DNA of 64,000 nt from Truepera radiovictrix DSM 17093 (lineage in GTDB: Bacteria > Deinococcota > Deinococci > Deinococcales > Trueperaceae): assembly GCF_000092425.1 (NCBI RefSeq), contig NC_014221.1:524001-588000 (forward strand). Reading direction: 5' to 3'. Below the pieces are notes generated by a model. The model ran no database searches. It had not been told where the DNA came from and was given only the letters and a program-made list of their open reading frames with translations. Below are positions 8,363-20,078 of the stretch, piece after piece. A program made the position numbers and the translations under genes. Numbering within the stretch: the stretch's first letter is position 1; every line of letters starts with the position of its first letter.

Positions 8363-9175
8363 TTACGGTTGGGCGACGGGGGGCGCGCCCAAGACGACGC
8401 GCTCGAGGGCGCCCTCGGGTCCCCCCAACAGGCGGGCGGTGTGGGCGTAGGAGGGGAGGTCGCCCGTGACGAGGTGCCGCACCGTCCCCGGCGCCGCGTT
8501 GGGGTTGGCGAGGCCCAACAGGGCGAGGTCGTGCGCGACGACGCGCGCGGTCTCCTCGGCGGAGTCGAGGAGCGCCGTGCCGGGGAGCACCTCGCTCAAG
8601 ATGCCCTTGAGGGCGGGGTAGTGGGTGCAGCCCAAGATGGCCGCGTCGAGCGCCGGCGCGTCTTTGAGGTAGTGCTCGGCGACGAGCCGAGCGATCACCG
8701 TGTCGGACACCCCCTCCTCGACGATGGGGACGAAGAGGGGGCAGGGGCGCGCCCAGACGCGGCAGCCGGCCGCCTCGAGCGGGCGCTGATACGCCCCCGT
8801 GCGGATCGTCCCGGCGGTGCCGAGCACGCCGATACGCCCCCCCGGCGCGCGGCGCAAGGCCGCCTGCACCCCCGGTGCGATCACCCCCCACACCGGCACC
8901 GGCAGCTCGGCGGCGAGCCCCGGCAGGGCGGCGGCCGAGGCGGTGTTGCAGGCGACCACGATCCCCTTGACGCCCCGGCTAAGGAGCAGCGCGCAGATCT
9001 CGGCGGCGAACGCGCGGACCATCTCCAGGGGTTTGGAGCCGTAGGGGACGCGGGCGGTGTCGCCCACGTAGAGAAAGTGCTCGGCGGGGAGGAGCGCGCG
9101 CAGCGCTGCCAAAACGGTCAAACCGCCCACGCCGGAGTCGAAGACGCCGAGCGGGGCGTGGGGGGGGGTCTTCAC
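8363..9175 (-). CDS. murI: Glutamate racemase
   Basis: MurI makes D-glutamate for peptidoglycan. The 270-residue protein carries both catalytic cysteines, in VACNTASA (Cys76) and GCTHYP (Cys183), the FDSGVGGLTVL motif and GDTARVPYG. The start is GTG at 9175, 7 bases after a TAAGCT -10 element and without a Shine-Dalgarno site, which suggests a leaderless mRNA. Confidence 0.95.
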   Translation of the reverse strand: MKTPPHAPLGVFDSGVGGLTVLAALRALLPAEHFLYVGDTARVPYGSKPLEMVRAFAAEICALLLSRGVKGIVVACNTASAAALPGLAAELPVPVWGVIAPGVQAALRRAPGGRIGVLGTAGTIRTGAYQRPLEAAGCRVWARPCPLFVPIVEEGVSDTVIARLVAEHYLKDAPALDAAILGCTHYPALKGILSEVLPGTALLDSAEETARVVAHDLALLGLANPNAAPGTVRHLVTGDLPSYAHTARLLGGPEGALERVVLGAPPVAQP

Positions 9176-9182
9176 GGGGCTC

Positions 9183-9188
9183 AGCTTA
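9183..9188 (-). promoter_or_regulatory. -10 element of leaderless murI
   Basis: TAAGCT on the minus strand, 7 bases before the GTG of murI. Confidence 0.5.
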
Positions 9189-9221
9189 TCACCCTGCGGT
9201 GAGCCCCAGAGCGCCCTCGGG

Positions 9222-9503
9222 TCAGTCGCGGTCGGTCGAACGGTTGCTGCCGGGGTTGAGGTTGACGCCGAAGGCGAACAGGCTCGGGTTGTTCTTCTCG
9301 CGGTACTGGTACGGCACGCGCGCCTTGGCGGCGGCGACCTCCGCGGCGCGCTGGCCCTGGCCCTCTTGCGGGACGATGACCCCCGCTTGCTGCACGTTGT
9401 GCGGGCCGTCTAAGCGGGTGGTGTCGCCGACTTGGGTGTTGGGCCCACAGGCGGTGAGAGCGGCGAGGGTGGCGAGGAGGCAAAAGCGACGAACGAAGCG
9501 CAT
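9222..9503 (-). CDS. Small lipoprotein
   Basis: The 93-residue product has a basic signal peptide and lipobox (ALTAC, Cys19). The mature part is short and polar, with an Ala-rich helix (AAEVAAAKARVPY) and an Asn-rich ending. I recognise no family. AAGGAGA lies at good spacing before the ATG, and a TATAGT -10 candidate lies about 70 bases upstream. Confidence 0.65.
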   Translation of the reverse strand: MRFVRRFCLLATLAALTACGPNTQVGDTTRLDGPHNVQQAGVIVPQEGQGQRAAEVAAAKARVPYQYREKNNPSLFAFGVNLNPGSNRSTDRD

Positions 9504-9684
9504 GGCGTCTCCTTATGCTTTCAGGTACGTGTGGTCGTGGCGGCGGGCTCGAGCGTCGTGGGCTCGTCGCCCTCACTATACCGTTGGGGTTAGTGTAACG
9601 GAACGGGGGCGCCGTCTCAGGGCGAAATGTCCCGCCCCCGAGCGCTTTCGTCGGCGGCGGCGCCTGTTCGGGTGTCTGCCGCGC

Positions 9685-9690
9685 TACACT
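9685..9690 (+). promoter_or_regulatory. -10 element of leaderless rnr
   Basis: TACACT, 7 bases before the ATG of rnr. There is no Shine-Dalgarno site between them. Confidence 0.55.
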
Positions 9691-9697
9691 AGGGGCA

Positions 9698-12073
9698 ATG
9701 AGTGAACTAGATCGGGAGCGCCTCTACGCCTTTTTCCAACAGCACCCTGAAAAACCCTGGCACCTTCAGGACCTGCAAAAGCGCCTTAAGCTAAGTGATC
9801 GGGCCGACCTGCGCCGAGAGCTCGGGGCGCTCGTCGAGGAGGGGCGGTTGGTGCGCACGCGGCGGCGCTCGTACGGCCTGCCGCAGGAGATGAACCTGCG
9901 CCCCGGGCGGTTGCAAGTCACCGCCGGCGGGTACGGGTTCGTCATCTTGGACTCCGAAGAAAAAGACCTCTTTATCCCCGCCGAGAGCCTAAACGGCGCT
10001 TGGGACGGCGACCGCGTGCTCGCGCGGCTCAACCCTGAACGCGAGAACGGGCGGCTTTCGGGCGAGGTGGTGCGCATCTTAGAGCGCAAACATAACCGCG
10101 TCGTGGGGACGCTCGAGTACGCCCGCGGCTACGCCATCTTGCGCCCCGACTCGCCGCGGCTGCGCGAGCGCATCCTGCTGCTGCCCGAGTCGGTCGGTCA
10201 GGTCGAGGCGGGTACCCGCATCGTCGCCAAGATCGTCTGGCCGGAGGTCTCCGGCGAAAAGGACCCCTTCGGCGAGGTCGAGGAGGTGCTCGGCGCGGGC
10301 GACGACGCCGAGGTGGAGACGCGCGCGGTGATCGTCAAGTTCGACCTCAAAGACGCCTTCGACCCGGACACCCTGGCCGAGGCGCGGGCGGTGCCGAGCA
10401 CCGTCTCCGAGGAGATGATGCGCGGGCGGCTCGACCTGCGCGAGGTCAACACCTTTACCATCGACGGCGCCGACGCCAAAGATTTCGACGACGCTATTTC
10501 GCTAGAGCGCCTCGGCAAGGGCAAAAACGCGCTGTTGCGGGTCGGCGTGCACATCGCCGACGTGTCGTACTACGTCGCCGAGGGGACGAGCCTCGACCAG
10601 GAGGCCAAGGCGCGGGCGACCAGCGTCTACCTCCCCGGGCGCGTCCTGCCGATGCTCCCCGAGGCGCTCTCGAACGGCATCTGCTCGCTCGTCGAGGGGG
10701 AGCCGCGCCTGACGCTCTCGGTGCTCGTCGACCTGACCAAAGACGGCGAGGTGAAAGCGATGCAGGTCGCCGAGACGGTCATCGTCTCGAACGCGCGCCT
10801 GACTTACGACGAGGTGCAGGCTTTCGCCGACGGCGAAAAGCTGCCCAAAGGCAGGGGTAAGCTGAGCCGCGACCTCACGCAGCTGTTAAAGCTCACCCAA
10901 AAGCTGCGCGCGGCGCGTATGGCGGCGGGGGCGCTCGACTTCGACTTTACCGAGACGAAAGTCGACGTCGACCCCGAGGGCGAGCTCAAGGTGATGCCGG
11001 TGCGCCCGAACGCGGCGCGGCAGCTTATCGAAGAGCTCATGCTCCTAGCCAACCGCCTCGTCGCCGAGTACCTGTCCAAACGCGACCTGCCGGCGCTCTA
11101 CCGCGTCCACGAGGACCCGAGCGAGGCGAAGATGCAGGCGCTGCAGGCGAGCCTGGCGCGCCTCGGCTACACCCTGGACCTCGAGCACGCCACCCCGCAA
11201 GACCTCCAGGCGATCGTCCGGGCGGCCTCGAGCAAACCCGAGTCGCAGCTGGTGAACACCCTGCTCCTGCGCTCGCTCAAGCAGGCGCGCTACAGCGCCG
11301 ACAACCTGGGGCACTTCGGCCTCGCCTTCGAGCACTACCTGCACTTTACCTCCCCCATCCGCCGCTACCCGGACCTGGTGGTGCACCGGGTGCTGCGCGC
11401 CGCGCTGCAAAACCGCCTCTCACCGACCCTCAAAGAGCGCCTTAAGAGCGACTTTCCGGCGCTCGCGCAGCACACGAGCGAGCGCGAGCGCCTCGCCGAG
11501 GAGGCCGAGCGCGACCTCACCCGCTACTACCAGGCCAAGTGGGCCAAAGAGCACCGCGGCGAGGTCTTTAACGGGCTCATCACCGGCGTCACCAACTTCG
11601 GCGTCTTCGTCGCCCTACCCAACGGCGTCGAGGGGCTGCTGCACGTGTCGCAGCTCGACGACGACTACTACATGTATATCGAGGAGCAGATGATGCTCCT
11701 CGGCAAGACGAGCAAACGCAAGTTCCGCTTAGGCGGCCGCCTCGACGTGCGCATCTTGAGCGCCAACCCGACCGTCCGGCAGATCGACTTGGGGTTAAGT
11801 AGCGCCGAGCTGCCCGACGAGGAGGAGGCCGACGAGGTGCGCCCCGAACGGCCCCCCAAACGCTTGCGCAACCCGCTGACCGACCGCTCGCCCGAGGACG
11901 AGGTGCGCGAGCGCGTCGAGGGGCGGCGCCACCGGCGCGGCCGCCGCCCGGAGGAGGAGCGTGAGGCGCCAGGGGAGAGCGCGAGCGCCGAAACGCCGAC
12001 TGCACCGGCTCAGGCGCCGAGCGGGGTTCGCAAGCGCCGCGTGCTCGTCTTCGGCGACGTGTACAAAAAGTAG
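9698..12073 (+). CDS. rnr: Ribonuclease R
   Basis: RNase R is a processive 3' to 5' exoribonuclease able to degrade structured RNA. The 791-residue protein has, in order: an N-terminal winged helix (residues 5-62); cold-shock domains (65-235); the RNB catalytic domain with DGADAKDFDDAI (acidic metal ligands around 256-265) and HFTSPIRRYPDLVVHR; an S1 domain (from about 625, GEVFNGLITGVTNFGVFVAL); and a low-complexity Arg/Glu/Pro tail ending in KRRVLVFGDVYKK. The gene is monocistronic with a leaderless-type promoter. Confidence 0.95.
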   Translation: MSELDRERLYAFFQQHPEKPWHLQDLQKRLKLSDRADLRRELGALVEEGRLVRTRRRSYGLPQEMNLRPGRLQVTAGGYGFVILDSEEKDLFIPAESLNGAWDGDRVLARLNPERENGRLSGEVVRILERKHNRVVGTLEYARGYAILRPDSPRLRERILLLPESVGQVEAGTRIVAKIVWPEVSGEKDPFGEVEEVLGAGDDAEVETRAVIVKFDLKDAFDPDTLAEARAVPSTVSEEMMRGRLDLREVNTFTIDGADAKDFDDAISLERLGKGKNALLRVGVHIADVSYYVAEGTSLDQEAKARATSVYLPGRVLPMLPEALSNGICSLVEGEPRLTLSVLVDLTKDGEVKAMQVAETVIVSNARLTYDEVQAFADGEKLPKGRGKLSRDLTQLLKLTQKLRAARMAAGALDFDFTETKVDVDPEGELKVMPVRPNAARQLIEELMLLANRLVAEYLSKRDLPALYRVHEDPSEAKMQALQASLARLGYTLDLEHATPQDLQAIVRAASSKPESQLVNTLLLRSLKQARYSADNLGHFGLAFEHYLHFTSPIRRYPDLVVHRVLRAALQNRLSPTLKERLKSDFPALAQHTSERERLAEEAERDLTRYYQAKWAKEHRGEVFNGLITGVTNFGVFVALPNGVEGLLHVSQLDDDYYMYIEEQMMLLGKTSKRKFRLGGRLDVRILSANPTVRQIDLGLSSAELPDEEEADEVRPERPPKRLRNPLTDRSPEDEVRERVEGRRHRRGRRPEEEREAPGESASAETPTAPAQAPSGVRKRRVLVFGDVYKK

Positions 12074-12287
12074 CGGGGCAGCGGGGCAGCCCGCGCCCCT
12101 CACCCCCGAGCGGACGGGGTCTGATAGACTCCTCTAGGACGACCCGCACCCCTGACGGTGCTCTGTAGGCCACTCGCCGCTACTTCTAATGTCGTCGGGC
12201 CGCTCCGGGACCGGCTTGGGCGCCCCTACCGCGCGTTGAGGGTGTGGGGAACGGTGTACCGGCGGTGTTGACGAACGAGGGGGAGAC

Positions 12288-13586
12288 ATGACGACGGAGT
12301 TTACCTACTGCCTGACGCGCATCTGCTTGCGCACGGGGCAGCTCACCCTACCGCTTTCGATGCGCGAGCTTTTCCCCGCGCCCGGCTCCGTGCGCGCGGT
12401 CGACACGAAAACCGGCGACAGCCTCGAGCTGCAGGTCACCGCCTCGCACCAGCTCCTGGGCGTCGCGCCCTTTCTCGCCCGCCATGGGCTTGCGGTCAAC
12501 GACCTCTTGAGCGTGCGCGCGCTCCCCGACGGCGCCTACGCGATCACCCCCTTGCCGAGGCCCAAACGCCCCGACTACACCCGCCCCGAGGCGCAGCGCG
12601 AGCTGATCGACCGCATCGTCGAGCAGGCGCCCTTGTCCGAGCGGGAGATCCGCGCCCTCTTCCCCGATCTGCCCCCTGAGTTCGACCTCGGCGCCGCGCT
12701 GCAGCGCGACGGACGGCTGACCAAGTACGAGGGGCGCTGGGGTTTCGCGGTTCCCGACGCCGCCCCCGCCGCGCCGCGCCCCTACCCGACCGTGACGACC
12801 TTCGTCGCGCGCAGCGGCGAGGCGTCGTTTGCGCGCCCCTCGGAGGCGCCGAGCACCGACACCTCGCAGAGCGCGCTGTTGCGCCGCGCTCTAGAGACCT
12901 TCGGCTTCCGCGTCGAGGCGCACGCGCACGGCCACCTCGTCGCGCACGCCGAGCTCGGGCGGCGCCACTACACGGTGCTCGCTCACCTCCTGGCGGAAGG
13001 GGCGCGGCTCGACTGGACGAAGCTCCTAGCCCGCCGCCGCGAGCTGAGCAGCACCTACCTGGCCGTTTTTGGCAGCCACCACGACCTGCTGCGGCTGCGC
13101 GCCCCCGCCGCGGGTGCCGGCGCGACGCTCTGGTCGTGGGAGGCGTTGGAGCGCGCCTTGGGGCTCTTGGCGACCGTACCGCTAAGCCCCGTCGACCTCG
13201 AACCGCACTTCGTCAAAGAGGGGCTTTTCGACGAGGGGTTGCGCCGCTTCGAGCGCACCATCGAGCGCCGCGTCGCCGAGCGGGGGGCGTTTTCGCAGGT
13301 GCTCTCGCGCCTCGCGGGGCTGCGCGCGCCCTCGGTGTTTCTGCTCGACGACGTCGTCGACGGCGCCGCGCCCTCCCGCGAGGAGGTGCTCAAGGTGCTC
13401 GAGCTCCTCGGGGAAGCGCCCTTTCACCTCGTGAGCCGCGTCGACTCGGGCGAGTTCTGCTTGCGCCAGGGCGTCCCGGAGAGCCTCACGCACCTCTCGG
13501 CTTACGCCCTGTCGCTCGTCGAACGGCTGCCCGAGCGCCGCACCGAGCGCGTGCGCGGGGTCGCGGTGCTCGCGGCGGACGAGTAG
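12288..13586 (+). CDS. Conserved-looking protein of unknown function
   Basis: The 432-residue soluble protein follows a good ribosome-binding site (GGGGGAG, 5 bases). I do not recognise it. The N terminus (RTGQLTLPLSMRELFPAPGSVRAVD) faintly resembles an AbrB/SpoVT-like swapped-hairpin strand pattern. Residues about 105-160 look like a small winged-helix unit (REIRALFPDLPPEFDLGAALQRDGRLTKYEGRWGF). The second half is mixed alpha/beta with a QSALLRRALETFGFRVE start. No membrane segments. It ends 4 bases before the convergent carB stop. Confidence 0.7.
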   Translation: MTTEFTYCLTRICLRTGQLTLPLSMRELFPAPGSVRAVDTKTGDSLELQVTASHQLLGVAPFLARHGLAVNDLLSVRALPDGAYAITPLPRPKRPDYTRPEAQRELIDRIVEQAPLSEREIRALFPDLPPEFDLGAALQRDGRLTKYEGRWGFAVPDAAPAAPRPYPTVTTFVARSGEASFARPSEAPSTDTSQSALLRRALETFGFRVEAHAHGHLVAHAELGRRHYTVLAHLLAEGARLDWTKLLARRRELSSTYLAVFGSHHDLLRLRAPAAGAGATLWSWEALERALGLLATVPLSPVDLEPHFVKEGLFDEGLRRFERTIERRVAERGAFSQVLSRLAGLRAPSVFLLDDVVDGAAPSREEVLKVLELLGEAPFHLVSRVDSGEFCLRQGVPESLTHLSAYALSLVERLPERRTERVRGVAVLAADE

Positions 13587-13590
13587 CGCG

Positions 13591-16674
<3,084 letters not shown>

Positions 16675-16787
16675 ACCAACTGAAGACCATAACACGCGGC
16701 TTTAGGGCATAAAGATGCGCGCGCAAGCATATCCAAAGCGTCCGTCGACCCTGCGCGCACCGACGCCAAGCCCGTGAGCGCGGCTGC

Positions 16788-16793
16788 TAAACT
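16788..16793 (+). promoter_or_regulatory. -10 element of leaderless Uma2 gene
   Basis: TAAACT, 5 bases before the ATG at 16799. Confidence 0.5.
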
Positions 16794-16798
16794 AGCCT

Positions 16799-17338
16799 AT
16801 GATCACCAAGCGCAAGCTCACGGTCGCCGACTTTCTGGCGATGGGGGAGGCGGGGCTCTTCGCGCCCGATGAGCGCGTGGAGCTGCTGGAGGGAGAGATC
16901 TACACGATGTCGCCGCCGAGTAGCAAGCACGCCGCCTGGGTCGACCGGATGATGAAGGCGCTCGAGCGTGCCTGCGGCGACCGCGCAATCGTGCGCGTTC
17001 AGAGTCCGGTGGCTCTCTCCGAGGAGGACGCCCCCGAACCCGACGTGACCGTCCTCGTTCCCCGCGCGGACTTTTACGAAGCGGAGCTGCCCAGGGCTAC
17101 CGATGTGTACCTCGTCGTCGAGGTAAGCGTGTCCACGCTCCTGCACGACCGCAAGGTCAAGCTACCCATCTACGCCCGCACGGGGGTGCCGGAATACTGG
17201 CTCGTCAACCTTGAAAAGGGGCGGCTCGAGGTCTACCGGGAGCCGCAGGGCGACCACTACCGGGTACGGTTGCTTTTGGGCCTTCACGAACCGCTGACGC
17301 TCGCCGCGCTCCCGACACCCTCACCGGTCGCCCTCTAG
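16799..17338 (+). CDS. Uma2-family (DUF820) nuclease-fold protein
   Basis: The 179-residue protein belongs to the Uma2 family of restriction-endonuclease-like folds, abundant in cyanobacteria and Deinococcota. The diagnostic blocks are present: ADFLAM, ERVELLEGEIYTMSPPSSKHA, PEPDVTVLV, LVVEVSVSTLLHDRKVKLPIYARTGVPEYWLV. The acidic PD...EV plus Lys core typical of the fold is kept. The biological role of the family is not settled. Its last 18 bases overlap the 3' end of the convergent S4 gene. Confidence 0.85.
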   Translation: MITKRKLTVADFLAMGEAGLFAPDERVELLEGEIYTMSPPSSKHAAWVDRMMKALERACGDRAIVRVQSPVALSEEDAPEPDVTVLVPRADFYEAELPRATDVYLVVEVSVSTLLHDRKVKLPIYARTGVPEYWLVNLEKGRLEVYREPQGDHYRVRLLLGLHEPLTLAALPTPSPVAL

Positions 17339-17572
17339 CTCCCCCGCGAGCCCGAGCACGAACGTCTCGTCGCCGACCGTGACGGTGTCCCCCTCGCGGA
17401 GCTTGCGTTTGCGGCGCGTCTCGACCTCGCCGTTGACCCGCACCCTCCCCGACTGGATCATCAGCTTGGCCTGCCCGCCCGTCTGGGCGAGCCCCGAGAG
17501 CTTGAGCGCGTCGTTTAGGGTGATGGTGGGCTCAGGGTCGTCGAAGCGGTCGGTGTCGGGGGGGCGGTTCAT
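17321..17572 (-). CDS. S4-domain RNA-binding protein (YbcJ/YaaA-like)
   Basis: The 83-residue protein is essentially one S4 RNA-binding domain (ITLNDALKLSGLAQTGGQAKLMIQSGRVRVNGEVETRRKRKLREGDTV). The GGxAKxxIxxGxVxVNGExExRRxxKLxxGD pattern is typical of the stand-alone YbcJ/YaaA group. It probably binds rRNA or tRNA. Its ATG overlaps the pheA stop (ATGA), so it is translated with pheA. Confidence 0.85.
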   Translation of the reverse strand: MNRPPDTDRFDDPEPTITLNDALKLSGLAQTGGQAKLMIQSGRVRVNGEVETRRKRKLREGDTVTVGDETFVLGLAGELEGDR

Positions 17573-18426
17573 GAGGCGACCTCGCTCACGCTCGGGGCGG
17601 CGGGATAAGAACCCAAAAACTTGACGAAGGCCGCGCGGCGCATGAGGCCGGTCACGGCGGCCTGCACGTTGGCGTCGTCGAGGTGCCCCTCGATGTCGAT
17701 ATAAAAGAGGTAGCTCCAGGGTTTGTCGCGGCGGGGGCGCGACTCGAGCTTGGTCATGTTGATGCCGTGCCGCGGAAAGAGCTCCAAGCAGCGCACGAGG
17801 TCGCCGGGGCGGTGGCGGGTGGCGATGACCAAACTCGTCTTGTGCTCCCCTTCGCCCCGCGGCACCTCGTCGGCGCCCAGGATGAAAAAGCGCGTGTAGT
17901 TAAAGTCGGTGTCCTCGATGTTGGCGGCTAGGATCTCGAGGCCGTAGATCTCGGCCGCCCGCTTGGAGGCGATCGCCGCGTGCCCGTGCGCCCCCCCGTT
18001 CTCCTGCCGTTCGGCGAGGAGTTTGGCGGCCCCCGCCGTGTCGAAGTCGGTCACCGCCTCGAAGCCGTGGCGGGTCAGGAAGCCGCGGCACTGCTCTAGA
18101 GCCTGCGGGTGCGAGTAGACCCGCCGAACGTCCGCGAGCTTGGTGCCGGGGACCACGAGCAGGTTGTGTTCGACCCGCACCACCTGCTCCCCGACGACGT
18201 GCAGCACCGAGTCGGTCAAGAGGTCGTAGGTCTGGTTGATCGAACCCGCCAGGGAGTTCTCCACGGGTAAGCAGGCGTAGTCGCACGCACCCGAAACCGC
18301 CGCCGCGAAACCCTCTTGGAACGTGCTGTAGCCAACAGCCTCGGCGTGGGGGCAAAACTGGAGCGCTGCTTGCTCGCTGAACGCGCCGGCGACCCCTTGA
18401 AAGGCGATACGAGGGGGGGTGTGCAT
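17569..18426 (-). CDS. pheA: Prephenate dehydratase
   Basis: PheA converts prephenate to phenylpyruvate in phenylalanine synthesis. The 285-residue protein has the PDT catalytic domain (GVAGAFSEQAALQ at the start, TRF motif in DTDFNYTRFFIL) and a C-terminal ACT domain with the phenylalanine-binding ESRP motif (KLESRPRRDKPWSYLFY). It is stand-alone, not fused to chorismate mutase. The TACACT -10 sits 7 bases before the ATG, a leaderless arrangement. Confidence 0.95.
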   Translation of the reverse strand: MHTPPRIAFQGVAGAFSEQAALQFCPHAEAVGYSTFQEGFAAAVSGACDYACLPVENSLAGSINQTYDLLTDSVLHVVGEQVVRVEHNLLVVPGTKLADVRRVYSHPQALEQCRGFLTRHGFEAVTDFDTAGAAKLLAERQENGGAHGHAAIASKRAAEIYGLEILAANIEDTDFNYTRFFILGADEVPRGEGEHKTSLVIATRHRPGDLVRCLELFPRHGINMTKLESRPRRDKPWSYLFYIDIEGHLDDANVQAAVTGLMRRAAFVKFLGSYPAAPSVSEVAS

Positions 18427-18433
18427 CGTAGGC

Positions 18434-18439
18434 AGTGTA
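18434..18439 (-). promoter_or_regulatory. -10 element of leaderless pheA
   Basis: TACACT on the minus strand, 7 bases before the pheA ATG. Confidence 0.55.
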
Positions 18440-18453
18440 GCACCCTAGCCGCC

Positions 18454-19092
18454 TCAGCTCGTCACCACGGGCATCTGCTGCACGAAGCGCGAGCTTGCCA
18501 CCTCCTGAAGCATAAAGTCGGCCACGTCCGCCCGCGAGACCTGCACCCCAGAATCCTTGCCGACAAAGCCCACGCGGTAGCTTCCGGTGTGCGGACCGTT
18601 TGTGAGGCGCGGTGCGCGCACGACCGTCCACGCAAGCCCGCTCGCTTTAAGCCGCGCGGCGTGCTGCTCGCCGTCCTCCAACACCGCCCCCGAGAGGCGC
18701 TTTAAGAGAAAGGTGAAGACGCGGTCGATGAGTTTGGGCCTGTCTCGCGGGTCGGGGACGCCCGCGCCGGTAAGCGTCACGATCCGCCGGACGCCGTGCG
18801 CATGCATCGCGGCGAGGATGTTCTCGGTCGCGCGGGTGACGAGGTCGGGCGGCGAACCCTTCGTCTGACCGAGCACGCTGAGCACCGCGTCCACCCCCTT
18901 CACCGTGCGCGCGACGGCCTCCGGGTCGAGCGCGTCGCCCTGAATAAGCTCGAGCCGCTCGTGCCCGCTTAGACTTAGCGGCAGTTTGCCGGGGTCGCGT
19001 ACGAGCGCCCTGACCTCGTGGCCCGCCGCGAGCGCCTGCTCTAAAAGGGGACGCCCCGTCTTCCCCGTACCACCAAACACCGCGAGCTTCAC
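18454..19092 (-). CDS. NAD(P)-binding oxidoreductase, NmrA/SDR-like
   Basis: The 212-residue protein is one Rossmann domain with the glycine-rich FGGTGKTGRPLLEQAL motif and the second-strand ALVRDPGKL, typical of atypical short-chain dehydrogenases of the NmrA/biliverdin-reductase-B type. The classical YxxxK triad is not obvious. It starts with GTG behind GGAGGTG. Substrate unknown. Confidence 0.85.
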   Translation of the reverse strand: MKLAVFGGTGKTGRPLLEQALAAGHEVRALVRDPGKLPLSLSGHERLELIQGDALDPEAVARTVKGVDAVLSVLGQTKGSPPDLVTRATENILAAMHAHGVRRIVTLTGAGVPDPRDRPKLIDRVFTFLLKRLSGAVLEDGEQHAARLKASGLAWTVVRAPRLTNGPHTGSYRVGFVGKDSGVQVSRADVADFMLQEVASSRFVQQMPVVTS

Positions 19093-19111
19093 GCGTACAC
19101 CTCCAGATGAC

Positions 19112-19129
19112 GCCCCAAGCTGTTGGGGC
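19112..19129. repeat. Stem-loop upstream of the oxidoreductase gene
   Basis: A 7-bp inverted repeat (GCCCCAA, loop GCTG, TTGGGGC) lies about 10 bases before the Shine-Dalgarno site of the leftward gene. Nothing else was recognised between 19130 and 19343. Confidence 0.4.
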
Positions 19130-19343
19130 CGCTAGGTATGGCTTGGCTGATCGTAAACCTGAGCACGGCCTCGGGCGTGGCGTTTTGCTCCACGTCCGGC
19201 GCTCTAGCGAGGGTCGGCGCTCGTAGCGCACCCATGTTGACCGGGAGTGTTGGCAGCCTAAGGCGATGTGGGGCTGACCCTGCACGCTCACCCCGCGCCG
19301 GTGTGCTGCGTCAAGGGGCGTCTCTCGCCGGGACAAGCCGTGA

Positions 19344-19727
19344 TCAGTTGCTCTGGCACTGCGGGCAGACGCCGTAGAGCGTGAGCTCGTGGTGCTTGAC
19401 GGTGAAACCGCCCGGCAGGGTGAGCCCCTCTAACACCACGACCGGGCAGGTGGTGGTGAGTTCAAACACGCCGCCGCAGCTCTGGCAGCGGAAGTGGTGG
19501 TGGTGCCCGCGCCCGGCGATCTCGAAGCGGGCGCTCTCGCCGGGGAGGTGGACGGGGACGACCTCCCCCTCGGCTTCCATAGTGCTCAGGTTGCGGTAGA
19601 CGGTCGCTAGGCCGAGGCTCGCGTGCGTCTCGCGGGCGGCGTGGAGGACCTCCTGGGGCGTTAAGGGACCGGGGGCACGCTCGAGCGCGCGCAAGATGGC
19701 GCGGCGCTGCGCAGTCTGGCGTTTCAT
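19344..19727 (-). CDS. Fur-family metalloregulator (probable Zur)
   Basis: The 127-residue repressor has the Fur winged helix (TPQEVLHAARETHASLGLATVYRNLSTMEAEGEV) and the metal-binding half: HHHHFRCQSCG, then YGVCPQCQSN, giving the two CxxC pairs of the structural zinc site. I start it at MKRQTAQ because TACACT lies 6 bases upstream (leaderless). It diverges from the cysteine-free L33/AztD-like/S14 operon, whose promoter carries a Zur-box-like palindrome. From context it most likely senses zinc. Fur or PerR cannot be excluded from sequence alone. Confidence 0.88.
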   Translation of the reverse strand: MKRQTAQRRAILRALERAPGPLTPQEVLHAARETHASLGLATVYRNLSTMEAEGEVVPVHLPGESARFEIAGRGHHHHFRCQSCGGVFELTTTCPVVVLEGLTLPGGFTVKHHELTLYGVCPQCQSN

Positions 19728-19733
19728 CAGCCC

Positions 19734-19739
19734 AGTGTA
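19734..19739 (-). promoter_or_regulatory. -10 element of the leaderless Fur-family gene
   Basis: TACACT on the minus strand, 6 bases before the ATG at 19727. Confidence 0.5.
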
Positions 19740-19843
19740 GCAAACCAAGAGGTGAGAGCGCGTTCTTCTCCACGTCTCGTGTCCCGACTGTTGAAGGTAA
19801 ACGCAGGTTCGGTCAGCGGGACGTTTCTAAAGGCGTCTATACC

Positions 19844-19872
19844 TTGACGCCCTTGCGAAAAGCCGCTACGAT
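19844..19872 (+). promoter_or_regulatory. Promoter of the zinc-starvation operon
   Basis: TTGACG (19844-19849), 17-base spacer, TACGAT (19867-19872). The expected start site falls at the edge of the palindrome at 19881-19898. Confidence 0.65.
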
Positions 19873-19880
19873 GGCTCTTG

Positions 19881-19898
19881 CTGATAATCAATTATCAG
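19881..19898. promoter_or_regulatory. Zur-box-like operator
   Basis: A perfect 18-bp palindrome, CTGATAATCAATTATCAG, stands out as AT-rich in GC-rich surroundings. It covers the predicted transcription start of the rpmG operon and lies just before its AAGGGAGG ribosome site. It resembles Fur/Zur family boxes (GATAAT-type half sites), and a Fur-family gene diverges from it. Confidence 0.7.
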
Positions 19899-19910
19899 TA
19901 AGGGAGGATC

Positions 19911-20078
19911 ATGGCGAAAGACGGACCGCGCATCAAGATCCTGCTCCGCTCGACGGCGGGGACGGGGTCGGTGTACGCAACGACGAAAAACCGCCGCACG
20001 ACGACGCACAAGCTCGAGCTCAAAAAGTACGACCCGAGACTCCGCAGGCACGTGCTCTTTCGCGAGGAGAAAGTATGA
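19911..20078 (+). CDS. rpmG: 50S ribosomal protein L33, cysteine-free form
   Basis: The 55-residue protein is L33 ([20 protein letters not shown]..., [25 protein letters not shown]). It contains no cysteine, so it is the zinc-independent (C-minus) form. Such paralogues replace zinc-bound L33 when zinc is scarce and are typically repressed by Zur. That fits the palindrome directly upstream. The stop overlaps the next ATG (ATGA). Confidence 0.95.
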   Translation: MAKDGPRIKILLRSTAGTGSVYATTKNRRTTTHKLELKKYDPRLRRHVLFREEKV

